A stretch of 64,000 nucleotides of DNA from Planctomycetota bacterium (GTDB lineage Bacteria > Planctomycetota > UBA1135): the NCBI GenBank assembly GCA_002705055.1, contig PAHY01000021.1:1-64000 (forward strand). Direction: 5' to 3'. The position numbers were made by a program, and so were the translations under genes. The first letter of the stretch is position 1, and each line of letters starts with the position of its first letter. Below are positions 51,677 through 60,614 of the stretch, one piece after another. The notes beneath the pieces were generated by a model. It did no database searches. It saw only the letters and a list, made by a program, of their open reading frames with translations, and had not been told where the DNA came from.

Positions 51677-52426
51677 ATGGTTCAAAGCCTCTCCTCCCGC
51701 TTCATTGGCCGCCTGAAGGCACGCGACCCTGAAGCGTGGTTCGAACTGTGGCAGATTTTCGGCCCGGTCATTCAGGGCACACTCACCCGCTGGGGCCGCG
51801 GGATCATCGGCGCCGAGACCGTCCGCGACCTTTCCCAGGAGACCCTCGCAGCCCTGTCGGACGCGATCGATCGGCACGACCCCAATAAGGGAGCGCGCTT
51901 TTCGACCTGGCTGCTGGCGATCGCCCGCCACACTCTGGGAGACGAGCTGGACCGCCGCAACGCGCTGAAGCGCGGCTCGGGTAAGCGCCCGGCCAGCCTG
52001 GACGAGTCCTGGACCACCGGCACCCTGCCCTCGGCCGACACCGCCTACGAGAGCGCCGTGTTCCGCGCCAAGGTGGCGGCGGCGATCCGCCAGACCGAGA
52101 TCGAGAGCGACTTCATGGACTTCTCGATCTACCGGATGCGGGTCTTCGACGGCCAGACCGGCAAGGATGTGGCCGCCAACCTCGGGGTCAGCGAGCCCAC
52201 CGTCAGCCGGCGGCTCAGCAAGGTTCGCGGCCTGCTCCGCGACCGGCTCGAGCACGTGATCGGCACATTCTCCTTTACCCCCGAGGAACTGGAGGAAGCC
52301 GAGCGAAACGGACTGACCCTGAATCCCAAGAAGGCAGATGACACCCTCTTCGACGAAGCCCTCGCCGAGATCTACCACGCCCAGGTAGACCAGCCGCCGG
52401 GGGCCAACCCCATCGAGCAACGGTGA
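51677..52426 (+). CDS. ECF-like RNA polymerase sigma factor
   Basis: 249 residues. Region 2 is residues about 10-95 (AWFELWQIFGPVIQGTLTR, AETVRDLSQETLAALSDAID, ARFSTWLLAIARH). Region 4 is about residues 135-190 with the helix-turn-helix GKDVAANLGVSEPTVSRRLSKVR. Region 3 is absent, as in ECF factors. A C-terminal tail of about 55 acidic residues after region 4 is unusual and may be a regulatory segment. The stop overlaps the kinase start (GTGA), so the two are coupled; kinase-linked ECF factors are known in Planctomycetes. No anti-sigma gene is adjacent. Confidence 0.88.
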   Translation: MVQSLSSRFIGRLKARDPEAWFELWQIFGPVIQGTLTRWGRGIIGAETVRDLSQETLAALSDAIDRHDPNKGARFSTWLLAIARHTLGDELDRRNALKRGSGKRPASLDESWTTGTLPSADTAYESAVFRAKVAAAIRQTEIESDFMDFSIYRMRVFDGQTGKDVAANLGVSEPTVSRRLSKVRGLLRDRLEHVIGTFSFTPEELEEAERNGLTLNPKKADDTLFDEALAEIYHAQVDQPPGANPIEQR

Positions 52427-55062
52427 ACATCTTGTCCCTACCCATCGTCGTCGTGATCGGCTCCATGGCCCTGGCCATGGTGGGTCTGTTCATCGGCATC
52501 CGCCTGGCTGGCATGGCCTTCGGCCTGGTCGGCCGGCTGCTCCAGTTCGTCGTGCACGAGGTGCGCGACAGCCTGCTCTTCGCCGCCACGGTCATTCGGG
52601 CCATCTTCACCCTGCCGCGGGTGCTGCTTGCGGTGGTGCTGGGTCGCTGGTCGGCGGTGCGCCATCATGGGCAGGCGATCGAGGTCGAAGTGGTGCGGGC
52701 AGGGCGGCTCGCTTATCAGGTCGTGATCGGCAACCTGATCGAGCTGCTGGGGATCGAGGGCCACGTGATTGTGTCCATGGATCCGGACGGTGGGGTGATC
52801 GCCGACGAAGTCGAGGCCATCCTCGAAGAGGCGCTGGCCGAACCAGAGCCGGGCCAGTCGCCCAGCGATGTGCTGGCGGGCAAGGCGCCCAAGCCGGCCA
52901 AGAAAGAGCGCGCCGCCGCCATGCGCGCGACCCCTGGCCGCGACAAGCCGAAGCGCGCGGACCAGTTCGAGGGCTACCGCGTGGTGGGCAGTCTGCCGAC
53001 CGGCGGATCGGGCGCGAAGATCTACGTCGCGGATCTCGACGAGGACAAGCGCGCCTCGCTGACCCGTGCCGGTCTTGATGTGCCGGGTCAGGTCGTCATC
53101 AAGTGCTTCCAGCTCGACGAGGGCTCGAACCTCTCGCAGATCGTGCGCGAGAGCCGCGCGCTCGAATCAGCCAAGCGGCTCGGCATGGTGCTCGAGCACG
53201 GCCTTGACGAGCGCCGCTACTTCTACGTCATGCCCTACGTGCCGGGCGAGAACCTCTCGCGCGTCACCCAGAAGATGCACGCGGGGTCGGGCGCGGATGG
53301 GCTGGGCAACAAGCAGATTCAGCAGGCTCTCGGCTACGTCGCCGACCTGCTGGTCACGCTCGACCGCTTCCACGCAGCCGGTCTGTGGCACAAGGACGTC
53401 AAGCCGGACAACATCATTGTCCGCGAAGGGCGCGCGCACCTGGTCGACCTCGGCCTGGTCACTCCGCTTGGCTCGGCGATGACGCTGACCACGCATGGCA
53501 CCGAGTACTTCCGCGACCCGGAGCTAGTCCGTCAGGCGCTGCGCGGCGCCAAGGTGCATGAAGTCGATGGCGCGCGCTTCGATCTCTACGCCGCCGGCGC
53601 AGTGCTGTACTCGATCGTCGAGGATTCCTTCCCGGCGCACGGCAGCCTGTCTTCCATCTCGAAGCGCTGCCCCGATTCGCTGCAGTGGATCGTCCGCCGC
53701 GCCATGGCCGACCTCGACAGCCGCTACCGCGACGCCGCCGAGATGCTGGCCGATGTGCGCAAGGTGCAGGAAGCCGCCGATGCCTTTGCCGTGAAGCCGG
53801 CCCAGCTGCCCTCGATGGGAGGCAGCTCGGCCGTCTCGCTGCCGGAACCGCCGCCTACCCAGGCGCTGCCGCCGCGCGCCGGCGCGACCCTGGCCGGCGC
53901 CGCCAGTGCGCCGCCGCCGGTCCCGGGCGATGGCTACCGTCCGGGCCCCGAGACCGGAGCCTACGCCGAGGAGAGCGCGCGCCGGATGCCGCCGCCGGTG
54001 CCCAGCAAGGCCCGCGCCCACGCGCTCAACGCCGCGCGTGAAGCCAAAAACGCCCTTGAAGCCGTGCGCAACGCGCGCTGGGACGCCCGCGATGCGCGCA
54101 AGCGTGCTCGTGCCAAGCTTGCCGATGCCCGCAAGCGCGCCGCCGAGGTGCGTCAGCAGGCCGCAGGCATGCGCGACTCGATGAAGAAGCGCGCCGATGG
54201 CTTCGTGGCCAAGCTGCCCAAGCACACCCGCGACGCGATCGCCGCCACGGCACCCAAGCCGAAGGCCGCGCGCAAGAGCCACGCCGAGCGCCGCGCCGAA
54301 AAGCGCGCCGCCAAGGAAGCGCGCAAGGCACGTCATTCGGGCGGCCCCACCTGGGGTGGCTGGAGCGCCGTCGCCGTGCTGATGCTGGTCGGGATCGCCG
54401 GCCTCGTCGCCGCGTCGAGCGTGGGCAAGATCAGCCATATCGAGATGGGCTACGACGCCGACGCCCAGGCGCGCACGATCTCGGTCAGCCGTGGTGACGA
54501 GCCGCAACTCACCGTGATCCGTCACGACGAAGGCGGCAACTCGGTGATCGTGCACGAGTCCCCGGCGCCGGCCGGCCCGCCGCTGTTCGACAAGCTGGCC
54601 TCGGACGAGGCGCCGCTCAGCCGCACGCTGGGCAACCGCCTGATCGGCGACGCCTCGTGGAAGGACGACTTCCCCATCGCGCGCCAGAAGGGACGTGTGC
54701 TGATCATCAACCAGCTGCGCGCCGGCCAGGACGAGGAAGCCAGCCTGCGTGCGCTCGAGACCGAGCTGCAGGATGCCGGCTACGCGCTGGTCGACCCGCA
54801 GTTTGAAGGCGAGGGCGCCGATCAGGTCATTGATCTGGTGGCACGCGGCCGCAAGTCGATCGCGCTCTACACGCCGTTTGAAGAGCAGCCACGCGAGAAA
54901 CTGCTGCAGTTCCTGCACGACACGCCAGAGCTCGATGCCGTGATCTGGGTCGGCTACGGCGACTCCTCGAAAGAGGTCCGCGGCTTCGTCGGTTATCAGC
55001 CGAGCTTCTCGAAGTCGCGCCTGCTCCGCGTGCTCGACGAGGCCGAACTGATGGAAGGCTAG
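52423..55062 (+). CDS. Hanks-type serine/threonine kinase with two membrane regions
   Basis: 879 residues, GTG start overlapping the sigma stop. Residues about 5-75 hold one or two membrane helices (LPIVVVIGSMALAMVGLFIG). The kinase domain spans about 185-450: glycine loop GSLPTGGSGAKIY, VIKCF with the ATP lysine, WHKDVKPDN (catalytic loop, HKD in place of HRD), and LVDLGLV (DLG in place of DFG). A Pro-rich linker, an Ala/Arg/Lys-rich helix (about 530-640) and another membrane helix (AVAVLMLVGIAGLVAA) follow. The last 200 residues are an unknown domain outside the kinase, with no PASTA repeats. It probably phosphorylates the sigma factor or its partner in response to an envelope signal; that is inference. 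Confidence 0.87.
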   Translation: MNILSLPIVVVIGSMALAMVGLFIGIRLAGMAFGLVGRLLQFVVHEVRDSLLFAATVIRAIFTLPRVLLAVVLGRWSAVRHHGQAIEVEVVRAGRLAYQVVIGNLIELLGIEGHVIVSMDPDGGVIADEVEAILEEALAEPEPGQSPSDVLAGKAPKPAKKERAAAMRATPGRDKPKRADQFEGYRVVGSLPTGGSGAKIYVADLDEDKRASLTRAGLDVPGQVVIKCFQLDEGSNLSQIVRESRALESAKRLGMVLEHGLDERRYFYVMPYVPGENLSRVTQKMHAGSGADGLGNKQIQQALGYVADLLVTLDRFHAAGLWHKDVKPDNIIVREGRAHLVDLGLVTPLGSAMTLTTHGTEYFRDPELVRQALRGAKVHEVDGARFDLYAAGAVLYSIVEDSFPAHGSLSSISKRCPDSLQWIVRRAMADLDSRYRDAAEMLADVRKVQEAADAFAVKPAQLPSMGGSSAVSLPEPPPTQALPPRAGATLAGAASAPPPVPGDGYRPGPETGAYAEESARRMPPPVPSKARAHALNAAREAKNALEAVRNARWDARDARKRARAKLADARKRAAEVRQQAAGMRDSMKKRADGFVAKLPKHTRDAIAATAPKPKAARKSHAERRAEKRAAKEARKARHSGGPTWGGWSAVAVLMLVGIAGLVAASSVGKISHIEMGYDADAQARTISVSRGDEPQLTVIRHDEGGNSVIVHESPAPAGPPLFDKLASDEAPLSRTLGNRLIGDASWKDDFPIARQKGRVLIINQLRAGQDEEASLRALETELQDAGYALVDPQFEGEGADQVIDLVARGRKSIALYTPFEEQPREKLLQFLHDTPELDAVIWVGYGDSSKEVRGFVGYQPSFSKSRLLRVLDEAELMEG

Positions 55063-55082
55063 GCCGTCCTGCGCTGCGGGCT

Positions 55083-56123
55083 TCAGGCCGCAAAGAAGTA
55101 GCTCTCGCCTTCGACCCACGCGGTCGGGGCGAGAGCTGCTCGAATTTTGCGCCGCGCCGTGGCCCCGGCGACCGAGATCAGCAGGCGGGAGTCCGCTGGG
55201 ACGGCCTCGCTTCCGAGCACCTGCCGCTCGATCCAGGCCAGCGCGTCTCGCACCGGGATGCCCTCGATCCGCTGACCGATCTTGCGCGGATCGACCTCGA
55301 GGATGGCCGCCGGGCGTCGGTCCCGCTGCGCCAAGGCCTGACGCAGAGCTTTGCCCGTCTCCCCATGCCCCCACAGCATCCACGGCTGCTCGGGCTGCAG
55401 CAGATCACGCGCCAGCGCCTCGGCGCGGCATTGGGCAAAGGCCGAGATCGAGTAGCGCGCGTCGGTGCGGAGCAGCGAATCCGCGCGCACCCGCCAGGCC
55501 AGTAGCGCGCGCGGAATGACACCGTGCGGCGCCCCGCTGGCCGCGAGCCGCAGCGAGAGGTCGAAGTCCTCGGGCCAGGGATGGTCGCGGTACCACCCCA
55601 GCCCGGCCCCGAGCCGCCGCTCCAGCATCAACGAAGAGTGGGCGTAGGGCATCTCGATGAAGCGGGCGCGCAGCAGGGCTGCGCCCTCCGTCTGCCGCCG
55701 GAGCCAGGCCTCGTAGCGAGCCAAACCCGGGCCGACCTCGCTGCGGCGAAAGTAGCGCGGCAGACAGCTGACCACGCCGCCTCCCTGCGCTTCAAGCTGG
55801 GCGAGCTGCAGGCGGAGGCGCTCCCGATGAGCGAGATCATCGGCATCGAGAATGGCGACGGCATCAGCGCGTGCCTGCGCGGCGGCCGTGTTGCGCGCGG
55901 CCACCACCCCCTGCGCGGGGGTGCGCAGCAGGCGAATGCGCGGATCCGAAGCAGCGAGCCGCTCGACCCGCAGCGCGGTCGCGTCCTGCGAGCCGTCGTC
56001 GACGACGAGGCACTCCCAGTCCGCAAGCGTCTGTCGCTGCAGCGAGCGCAGGCTGGCCTCGATCGTAGCGGCTGCATCGCGCGCAGCCATCAGCACCGAA
56101 ACGCGCGGCGCTGCGCCGCTCAT
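55083..56123 (-). CDS. GT2 glycosyltransferase with C-terminal Rossmann-like domain
   Basis: 346 residues. The first 230 form a GT-A transferase: VSVLMAARDAAATIEASLRSL, CLVVDDGSQDAT, VAILDADD (DxD), and HPWPEDFDLSLRLAASG. The last 110 residues have WMLWGHGETGKALRQAL, a glycine-rich nucleotide- or phosphosugar-binding loop, then ILEVDPRKIGQRIEGIPV. Such two-domain GT2 proteins occur in surface polysaccharide loci. Start ATG 56123 overlaps the methyltransferase stop (ATGA). It is the last gene of the respiratory operon, an odd place for it. Confidence 0.83.
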   Translation of the reverse strand: MSGAAPRVSVLMAARDAAATIEASLRSLQRQTLADWECLVVDDGSQDATALRVERLAASDPRIRLLRTPAQGVVAARNTAAAQARADAVAILDADDLAHRERLRLQLAQLEAQGGGVVSCLPRYFRRSEVGPGLARYEAWLRRQTEGAALLRARFIEMPYAHSSLMLERRLGAGLGWYRDHPWPEDFDLSLRLAASGAPHGVIPRALLAWRVRADSLLRTDARYSISAFAQCRAEALARDLLQPEQPWMLWGHGETGKALRQALAQRDRRPAAILEVDPRKIGQRIEGIPVRDALAWIERQVLGSEAVPADSRLLISVAGATARRKIRAALAPTAWVEGESYFFAA

Positions 56124-56713
56124 CCTTCCAGCGCTGCGACCAGCCACAGGAAGCAGCCCGGGATCCGTCGGCTGCCGCGCAGATGAAAGCCCGCCTCCAG
56201 CACCGCGCGCCGCAGCTGTCCGGCGTCGAAGCGACCTTGCCGGGGGTGCTCCATCAGCTGCCGCATCGGCGGCGCTTCCAGGAAGCCGCGCAGCGTCTCG
56301 AGCAGAACGAGCTGCCCACCCGGACGCAGTACGCGCTGCGCCTCGGCCAGCGCCCGCTCCCAATCTGGCACGTGGTGCAGCGCATTGAAGCTGACCACAG
56401 CGTCGAAGCTGTCCGCGACGAACGGCAGCTCCTGAGCATCGGCCTGTACCCAGCTCAGTGCTGCGTCCTGCTGGCAGCGGCGCTGCGCCCGCTGCAGCTG
56501 GCGACCATCCAGGTCGCATCCGACCACCTGGCTTGCGCCAAAGTCTCGACGCAGGATGCGCTGCCCTTCGCCCTGCCCGCAGCCCAGCTCAAGCACCCTC
56601 GCCCCTGCAAGCTGCGCGCCCAGGCCGCGCCACGGCCGCGCCTCGAGCCAGCGCTGGGACCACGGCCGCAGCGGCTGATTGACGAGGAAGCGTTCGAAGC
56701 GGTTGAGGCGCAT
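56120..56713 (-). CDS. class I SAM-dependent methyltransferase (UbiE-like)
   Basis: 197 residues. Motif I is RVLELGCGQGEGQRIL, then VVGCDLDGRQL, ADAQELPFVADSFDAVVSFNALHHVPDWERAL, typical of type 11 methyltransferases acting on small molecules or lipids. RVLRPGGQLVLLETL is the post-motif strand. It follows the second subunit III gene by 7 bases and is translationally coupled to the GT2. The target may be a quinone, a heme-related compound or a glycolipid; the GT2 partner favours a glycolipid. Confidence 0.83.
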   Translation of the reverse strand: MRLNRFERFLVNQPLRPWSQRWLEARPWRGLGAQLAGARVLELGCGQGEGQRILRRDFGASQVVGCDLDGRQLQRAQRRCQQDAALSWVQADAQELPFVADSFDAVVSFNALHHVPDWERALAEAQRVLRPGGQLVLLETLRGFLEAPPMRQLMEHPRQGRFDAGQLRRAVLEAGFHLRGSRRIPGCFLWLVAALEG

Positions 56714-56720
56714 CCGCGGA

Positions 56721-57551
56721 TCAGGGCACCAGCAGCGAGGCGCTCATGATCCAGCCCAGCATGCCCACCGCGATGCAGACCTGCCACAGGATCATGACGC
56801 GCAGGTTGTCGTGCTCCTGGAAGCGCACCCAGCCGAAGACCACCGAGAACAGCGGGAAGATTCCGAGCAGGCCAAAGCCGAGGCCGTCCTTCTTCCAGAT
56901 CAGCTGGACGGTGCGCAGCCAGCAAAGCACACCGCCGACGGCCGCGCCCCAGGCCAGACCGTAGAAGACCCGCCCGACCCAGAGCGGCCCGCTCTCGCTC
57001 GCCGTGCCGTGCAAGGTGCCGAGGATCAGCAGCCAGCACAGGAACAGGAAGTGCCAGTAGATCGCTGCGGCGCGACGCTTGTCCGCGCGCTCGCTGTGCT
57101 GCAGCGCGTGAAACTGGTAGACCACCCCGCCGATCACGTGGGCCGCGTGCAGGCCGGTGAGCACGTAGAAGCTGAAGGAGTAGAGCCCGGTCCCCGCGCC
57201 GTAGCCGGCGGCGAAGAGCTCCCACCAGTTCCAGGCCTGCAAGGCCAGAAACAGCAGCGACAGCCCGGCCGCAGCCTGCGAGAGCCCACGCGCCCCCCCT
57301 GCCTGACGCGCCGCTTTTTCGGCGACCCACGACAGCAGGACCAGACTGGCCGTGCCCAGCCACGCGCCGAGGGGCAATCCGCCGGGTGCGACCTGCAGGT
57401 CTGCGACTTCCAGGCCGCCGCGGACGACCCAGAAGGCCACCAGCGTCGTCAGGAACAGCATTCCCAGCGACATCAGCAGCCACAAAAGGCCGAGAGCGCC
57501 CGTCCCAGCTGGAAGCTGATCCGGGCGCTCGGTGGGACTCGGCGTGGTCAT
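56721..57551 (-). CDS. second cytochrome c oxidase subunit III-like protein
   Basis: 276 residues with about seven helices. LYSFSFYVLTGLHAAHVIGGVVYQFHAL and AAAIYWHFLFLCWLLILGTL match the core of heme-copper oxidase subunit III, which supports proton delivery and stability. It differs strongly from the other subunit III at 58045-58824, and the last three helices look extra. Two such subunits in one operon are known in some caa3-type systems; the reason is unclear. Confidence 0.83.
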   Translation of the reverse strand: MTTPSPTERPDQLPAGTGALGLLWLLMSLGMLFLTTLVAFWVVRGGLEVADLQVAPGGLPLGAWLGTASLVLLSWVAEKAARQAGGARGLSQAAAGLSLLFLALQAWNWWELFAAGYGAGTGLYSFSFYVLTGLHAAHVIGGVVYQFHALQHSERADKRRAAAIYWHFLFLCWLLILGTLHGTASESGPLWVGRVFYGLAWGAAVGGVLCWLRTVQLIWKKDGLGFGLLGIFPLFSVVFGWVRFQEHDNLRVMILWQVCIAVGMLGWIMSASLLVP

Positions 57552-57566
57552 CGCCGATGACGAGGC

Positions 57567-58031
57567 CTAGTGGTTGTCCTCGTCTCCTTCGGCGTGCTCT
57601 TCGCCAGCTGCGTGCTCTTCGCCCGCTGCGTGGTGATGATCCGCCGGCGGATCCGGAAGCGGCTGCGCGAACGGGGAGTCGATCGCGGTGTCCGCTGCGT
57701 AATCACGGATCTGATCCTGGTACTGCTTGGTGTCGGTCAGGGTGTACGCCAGGAAGACCCCGACGAACAGAACCGAGCCGATGAAAGCAAAGGCGTGGAA
57801 GCCCTTGTCCCACTTCAGGTGCATGAAGATCACGCAGACCAGAGTGGCCTTGGTGGTCGCGATGAGAAGCGCGACCGCGAGGTCAAACCCGTACAGGTAA
57901 GTCGTGCCGGTCAGTACCGTGAGCAGGGTGAGGAAGATCAGGGCACCGAGGACCCCGGCAAGCAGCTTGACCGGAAGAACGTGGCCGAGACCGTGATGAT
58001 CGTCGTGCGAATCGTGTGCGTGTTCAGTCAT
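57567..58031 (-). CDS. cytochrome c oxidase subunit IV (CoxD-type)
   Basis: 154 residues. Three membrane helices are preceded by a His-rich start (HAHDSHDDHHGLGH) and include VALLIATTKATLVCVIFMHLKWDKG, the family mark of prokaryotic subunit IV. The C-terminus is rich in His, Glu and Ala, and is unusually long. The His-rich ends could bind copper. It lies between the two subunit III genes. Confidence 0.85.
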   Translation of the reverse strand: MTEHAHDSHDDHHGLGHVLPVKLLAGVLGALIFLTLLTVLTGTTYLYGFDLAVALLIATTKATLVCVIFMHLKWDKGFHAFAFIGSVLFVGVFLAYTLTDTKQYQDQIRDYAADTAIDSPFAQPLPDPPADHHHAAGEEHAAGEEHAEGDEDNH

Positions 58032-58044
58032 GGCGATTCTCCGA

Positions 58045-58824
58045 TCAATGAATCAGGTAGAGCAGCGGGAACAGGAAGATCCACACCAGGTCCACGAGGT
58101 GCCAATACAAGGCCACCAAATCGACCGCTGTGAAGTTGTCGGGCCCGAACTCTCCTCGGTTCGCGCGCATCAGCACCCAGCCAATCACCCCCATGCCGAT
58201 CAGCACGTGAACCCCGTGTAGGCCGGTGAGGAAGAAGTAGACCCCGAAAAAGCGGCCCAGTGTGGTCATGGTGTGGACCCGCTCGGCCGGCGTCATGTCG
58301 GCCGTGTGCGCCTGCAGCTCGAGGTATTCGCCGGTGTGGTCGCCGTGCGGAATGTACGGCGTCTCCGGGTTGAACATCGAGTGCTCCATGCCCGGGGGCA
58401 GCAGACCGACGTGGTACTTGTGCGAGTACTCGACGTACTTGATGCACATGAAGGCACCGGCGCACACCAGCGTGATCAGCAGGTTGCGCTTCAGCTTGGA
58501 GGTCTCTCCGAGCTGGGCGTTGCGCACCGACATCGCAGCCGTAAACGAGCTGACCAGCAGCACGACCGTGTTGATCGCGCCCCACTTGGTGTCGAGGAAG
58601 CTGGCCGCGAGGCTGAAGATCTCGGGGTTGTTGGCCCGCAGCGTGGCGTAAGCCACGAACAGACCAGAGAAGAACAGGACCTCGGTCAGCAGGAATGCCC
58701 ACATGCCGAGCTTGCAGCTATCGAACTGCTGCTCGAGCGTGTCGAAGTGGTGGGCAAGGTGCTCCGGGTGGTCGTGCCCGTGATCACCGTGGTGACCGTG
58801 GGCGTCGGCAGAGGCTGTCGTCAT
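58045..58824 (-). CDS. coxC: cytochrome c oxidase subunit III
   Basis: 259 residues. A His/Asp-rich head (HGHHGDHGHDHPEH) precedes the membrane part: KLGMWAFLLTEVLFFSGLFVAYATLR, LLVSSFTAAMSVRNAQ and RFFGVYFFLTGLHGVHVLIGMGVIGWVL, then ALYWHLVDLVWIFLFPLLYLI. These are classic subunit III features. It follows coxA by 39 bases and shares the operon with subunits I, II and IV. Confidence 0.93.
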   Translation of the reverse strand: MTTASADAHGHHGDHGHDHPEHLAHHFDTLEQQFDSCKLGMWAFLLTEVLFFSGLFVAYATLRANNPEIFSLAASFLDTKWGAINTVVLLVSSFTAAMSVRNAQLGETSKLKRNLLITLVCAGAFMCIKYVEYSHKYHVGLLPPGMEHSMFNPETPYIPHGDHTGEYLELQAHTADMTPAERVHTMTTLGRFFGVYFFLTGLHGVHVLIGMGVIGWVLMRANRGEFGPDNFTAVDLVALYWHLVDLVWIFLFPLLYLIH

Positions 58825-58863
58825 GATGCGAGCGGGCCGTTTACAGGGGGTTGGAGCAGCGGA

Positions 58864-60588
58864 TCAGACCGTCTTGGCCGAGCCCATGCGTGCGAGGTTG
58901 GGATCGCCGTCGACCGGATCGACGGGCTCGTAACCGTTGAGTTCGTCGTTCCAGCGGACGAGCTCGTGGTCGTAGGGACCATCGACCGGCGGAGCGTGGT
59001 CGAAGTTGTGCGGCGGCGGCGGCGAGGTGCACTGCCAGTCGAGGGTGACCGCGCCCCAGGGGTTGGCCGGAGCCGGCTTGCGCTCACCCATCAGCGAGCG
59101 GACCAGGGCATACAGCGCGATCGACAGGCCGACACCAAGGACCATGGCGCCGATGGACGACCAGTAGTTGTAGACCTCAAACTGCGGGTCGTAGTCGAAG
59201 TAGCGGCGCGGCATGCCGTGCGAGCCGGCGACGAACTGCGGCAGGAAGGTCATGTTGAAGCCGATGAAGGCGATCGCGCAACCCAGCTTCGAGATGCCTT
59301 CGCTGTACATCACGCCGAACATCTTCGGCCACCAGTAGAAGATGCCGCCGATGAAGGAGAAGATGGCCGAACCCACCATCACGAAGTGGAAGTGGGCGAC
59401 GACGAAGTAGGTGTCGTGCAGATGGATGTCGGTGCCGAGGGTGCCCAGCCAGAGGCCGGTCAGGCCGCCGATACCAAACAGCCAGATCACCGACAGCGCG
59501 TACCACATCGGGGTGTCCAGGCTGATCGAGCCCTTGTAGAGCGTGGCGACCCAGTTGAACACCTTGATGGCCGAGGGCACGGCCACCGAGAAGGTCAGCG
59601 CCGAAAAGACCACGTTGACGATGTCGGACTGACCCGACACGAACATGTGGTGACCCCAGACGATGAAGGAGAAGATCGCGATCGCGACCGAGGAGAAGGC
59701 GATCGAGCGGTAGCCGAAGATCGGCTTGCGGCTGAAGTTCGCGATCAGCTCGGAGACCACGCCCATGGCGGGCAGGATCATCACGTACACCGCGGGGTGG
59801 CTGTAGAACCAGAAGATGTGCTCGAAGAGAACCGGGTCACCGCCCAACGCCGGGTCGAAGATGCCGACGCCCAACGTGCGTTCTACGGTGAGCATCAGCA
59901 GCGCGATGCCGATGACGGGCGTCGCCAGAATCTGGATGACCGCGGTCGCGTAGATGGCCCAGATGAACAGCGGCATCTTGAACCAGGTCATGCCGTCCGG
60001 GCGCATCTTGTGGATCGTCACCAGCATGTTGAGGCCGGTAAAGATCGAGCTGAAGCCCAGAATGAAGGCGCCCATCGTCGCCCAGATGACCGCCGAATCA
60101 CTGTGGCTGGTCGAGTAGGGCGCGTAGAAGGTCCAACCGGTGTCGAGACCCTTGGTGACCAGGGCCATGACGAAGAAGATCGCGCCGGTCAGCCACAGGT
60201 GATAGCTGAAGCGGTTGAGCTTCGGGTAGGCCACGTCCTTGGCCCCCAGCATCATCGGCAGCGCGAAGTTGCCGAGCGCCGCCGGGATGCCCGGGATGAT
60301 CACGAGGAAGACCATGATCGCCCCGTGAAGCGTGAAGAAGTGGTTGTACAGGTCGGCAGCGCTGAGCTTGTCGCTGAAGCCGTACAGAGCGGCGTTCTCG
60401 AGCACGTAGCCGTTCGGCTCCATGAGCTCCATGCGCACCAGCAGCGCGAAGATGCCCCCCAGAATGAAGGCCGCAATGACCGACCACATGTACATCACGC
60501 CGAGGCGCTTGTGGTCGAGCGTCCAGAACCAGGACTTGAAGCCCTTCTCGTGGTTCAGGTAGTGGACGTCAGGAGTCGTCGTGGTCAT
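58864..60588 (-). CDS. coxA: cytochrome c oxidase subunit I, A2 type
   Basis: 574 residues, about 12 helices. Copper and heme ligands are visible: [31 protein letters not shown] and [10 protein letters not shown]. In helix VI the sequence is YSHPAVY, not GHPEVY. The YS motif in place of the proton-channel Glu marks the A2 subfamily, as in the caa3 oxidases of Thermus and Rhodothermus. Reduces O2 to water and pumps protons in the inner membrane. The ATG at 60588 is preceded by GGAGAA, a good ribosome site. Confidence 0.95.
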   Translation of the reverse strand: MTTTTPDVHYLNHEKGFKSWFWTLDHKRLGVMYMWSVIAAFILGGIFALLVRMELMEPNGYVLENAALYGFSDKLSAADLYNHFFTLHGAIMVFLVIIPGIPAALGNFALPMMLGAKDVAYPKLNRFSYHLWLTGAIFFVMALVTKGLDTGWTFYAPYSTSHSDSAVIWATMGAFILGFSSIFTGLNMLVTIHKMRPDGMTWFKMPLFIWAIYATAVIQILATPVIGIALLMLTVERTLGVGIFDPALGGDPVLFEHIFWFYSHPAVYVMILPAMGVVSELIANFSRKPIFGYRSIAFSSVAIAIFSFIVWGHHMFVSGQSDIVNVVFSALTFSVAVPSAIKVFNWVATLYKGSISLDTPMWYALSVIWLFGIGGLTGLWLGTLGTDIHLHDTYFVVAHFHFVMVGSAIFSFIGGIFYWWPKMFGVMYSEGISKLGCAIAFIGFNMTFLPQFVAGSHGMPRRYFDYDPQFEVYNYWSSIGAMVLGVGLSIALYALVRSLMGERKPAPANPWGAVTLDWQCTSPPPPHNFDHAPPVDGPYDHELVRWNDELNGYEPVDPVDGDPNLARMGSAKTV

Positions 60589-60614
60589 CTTTGTTCTCCG
60601 TATTCAGTCCAGGG

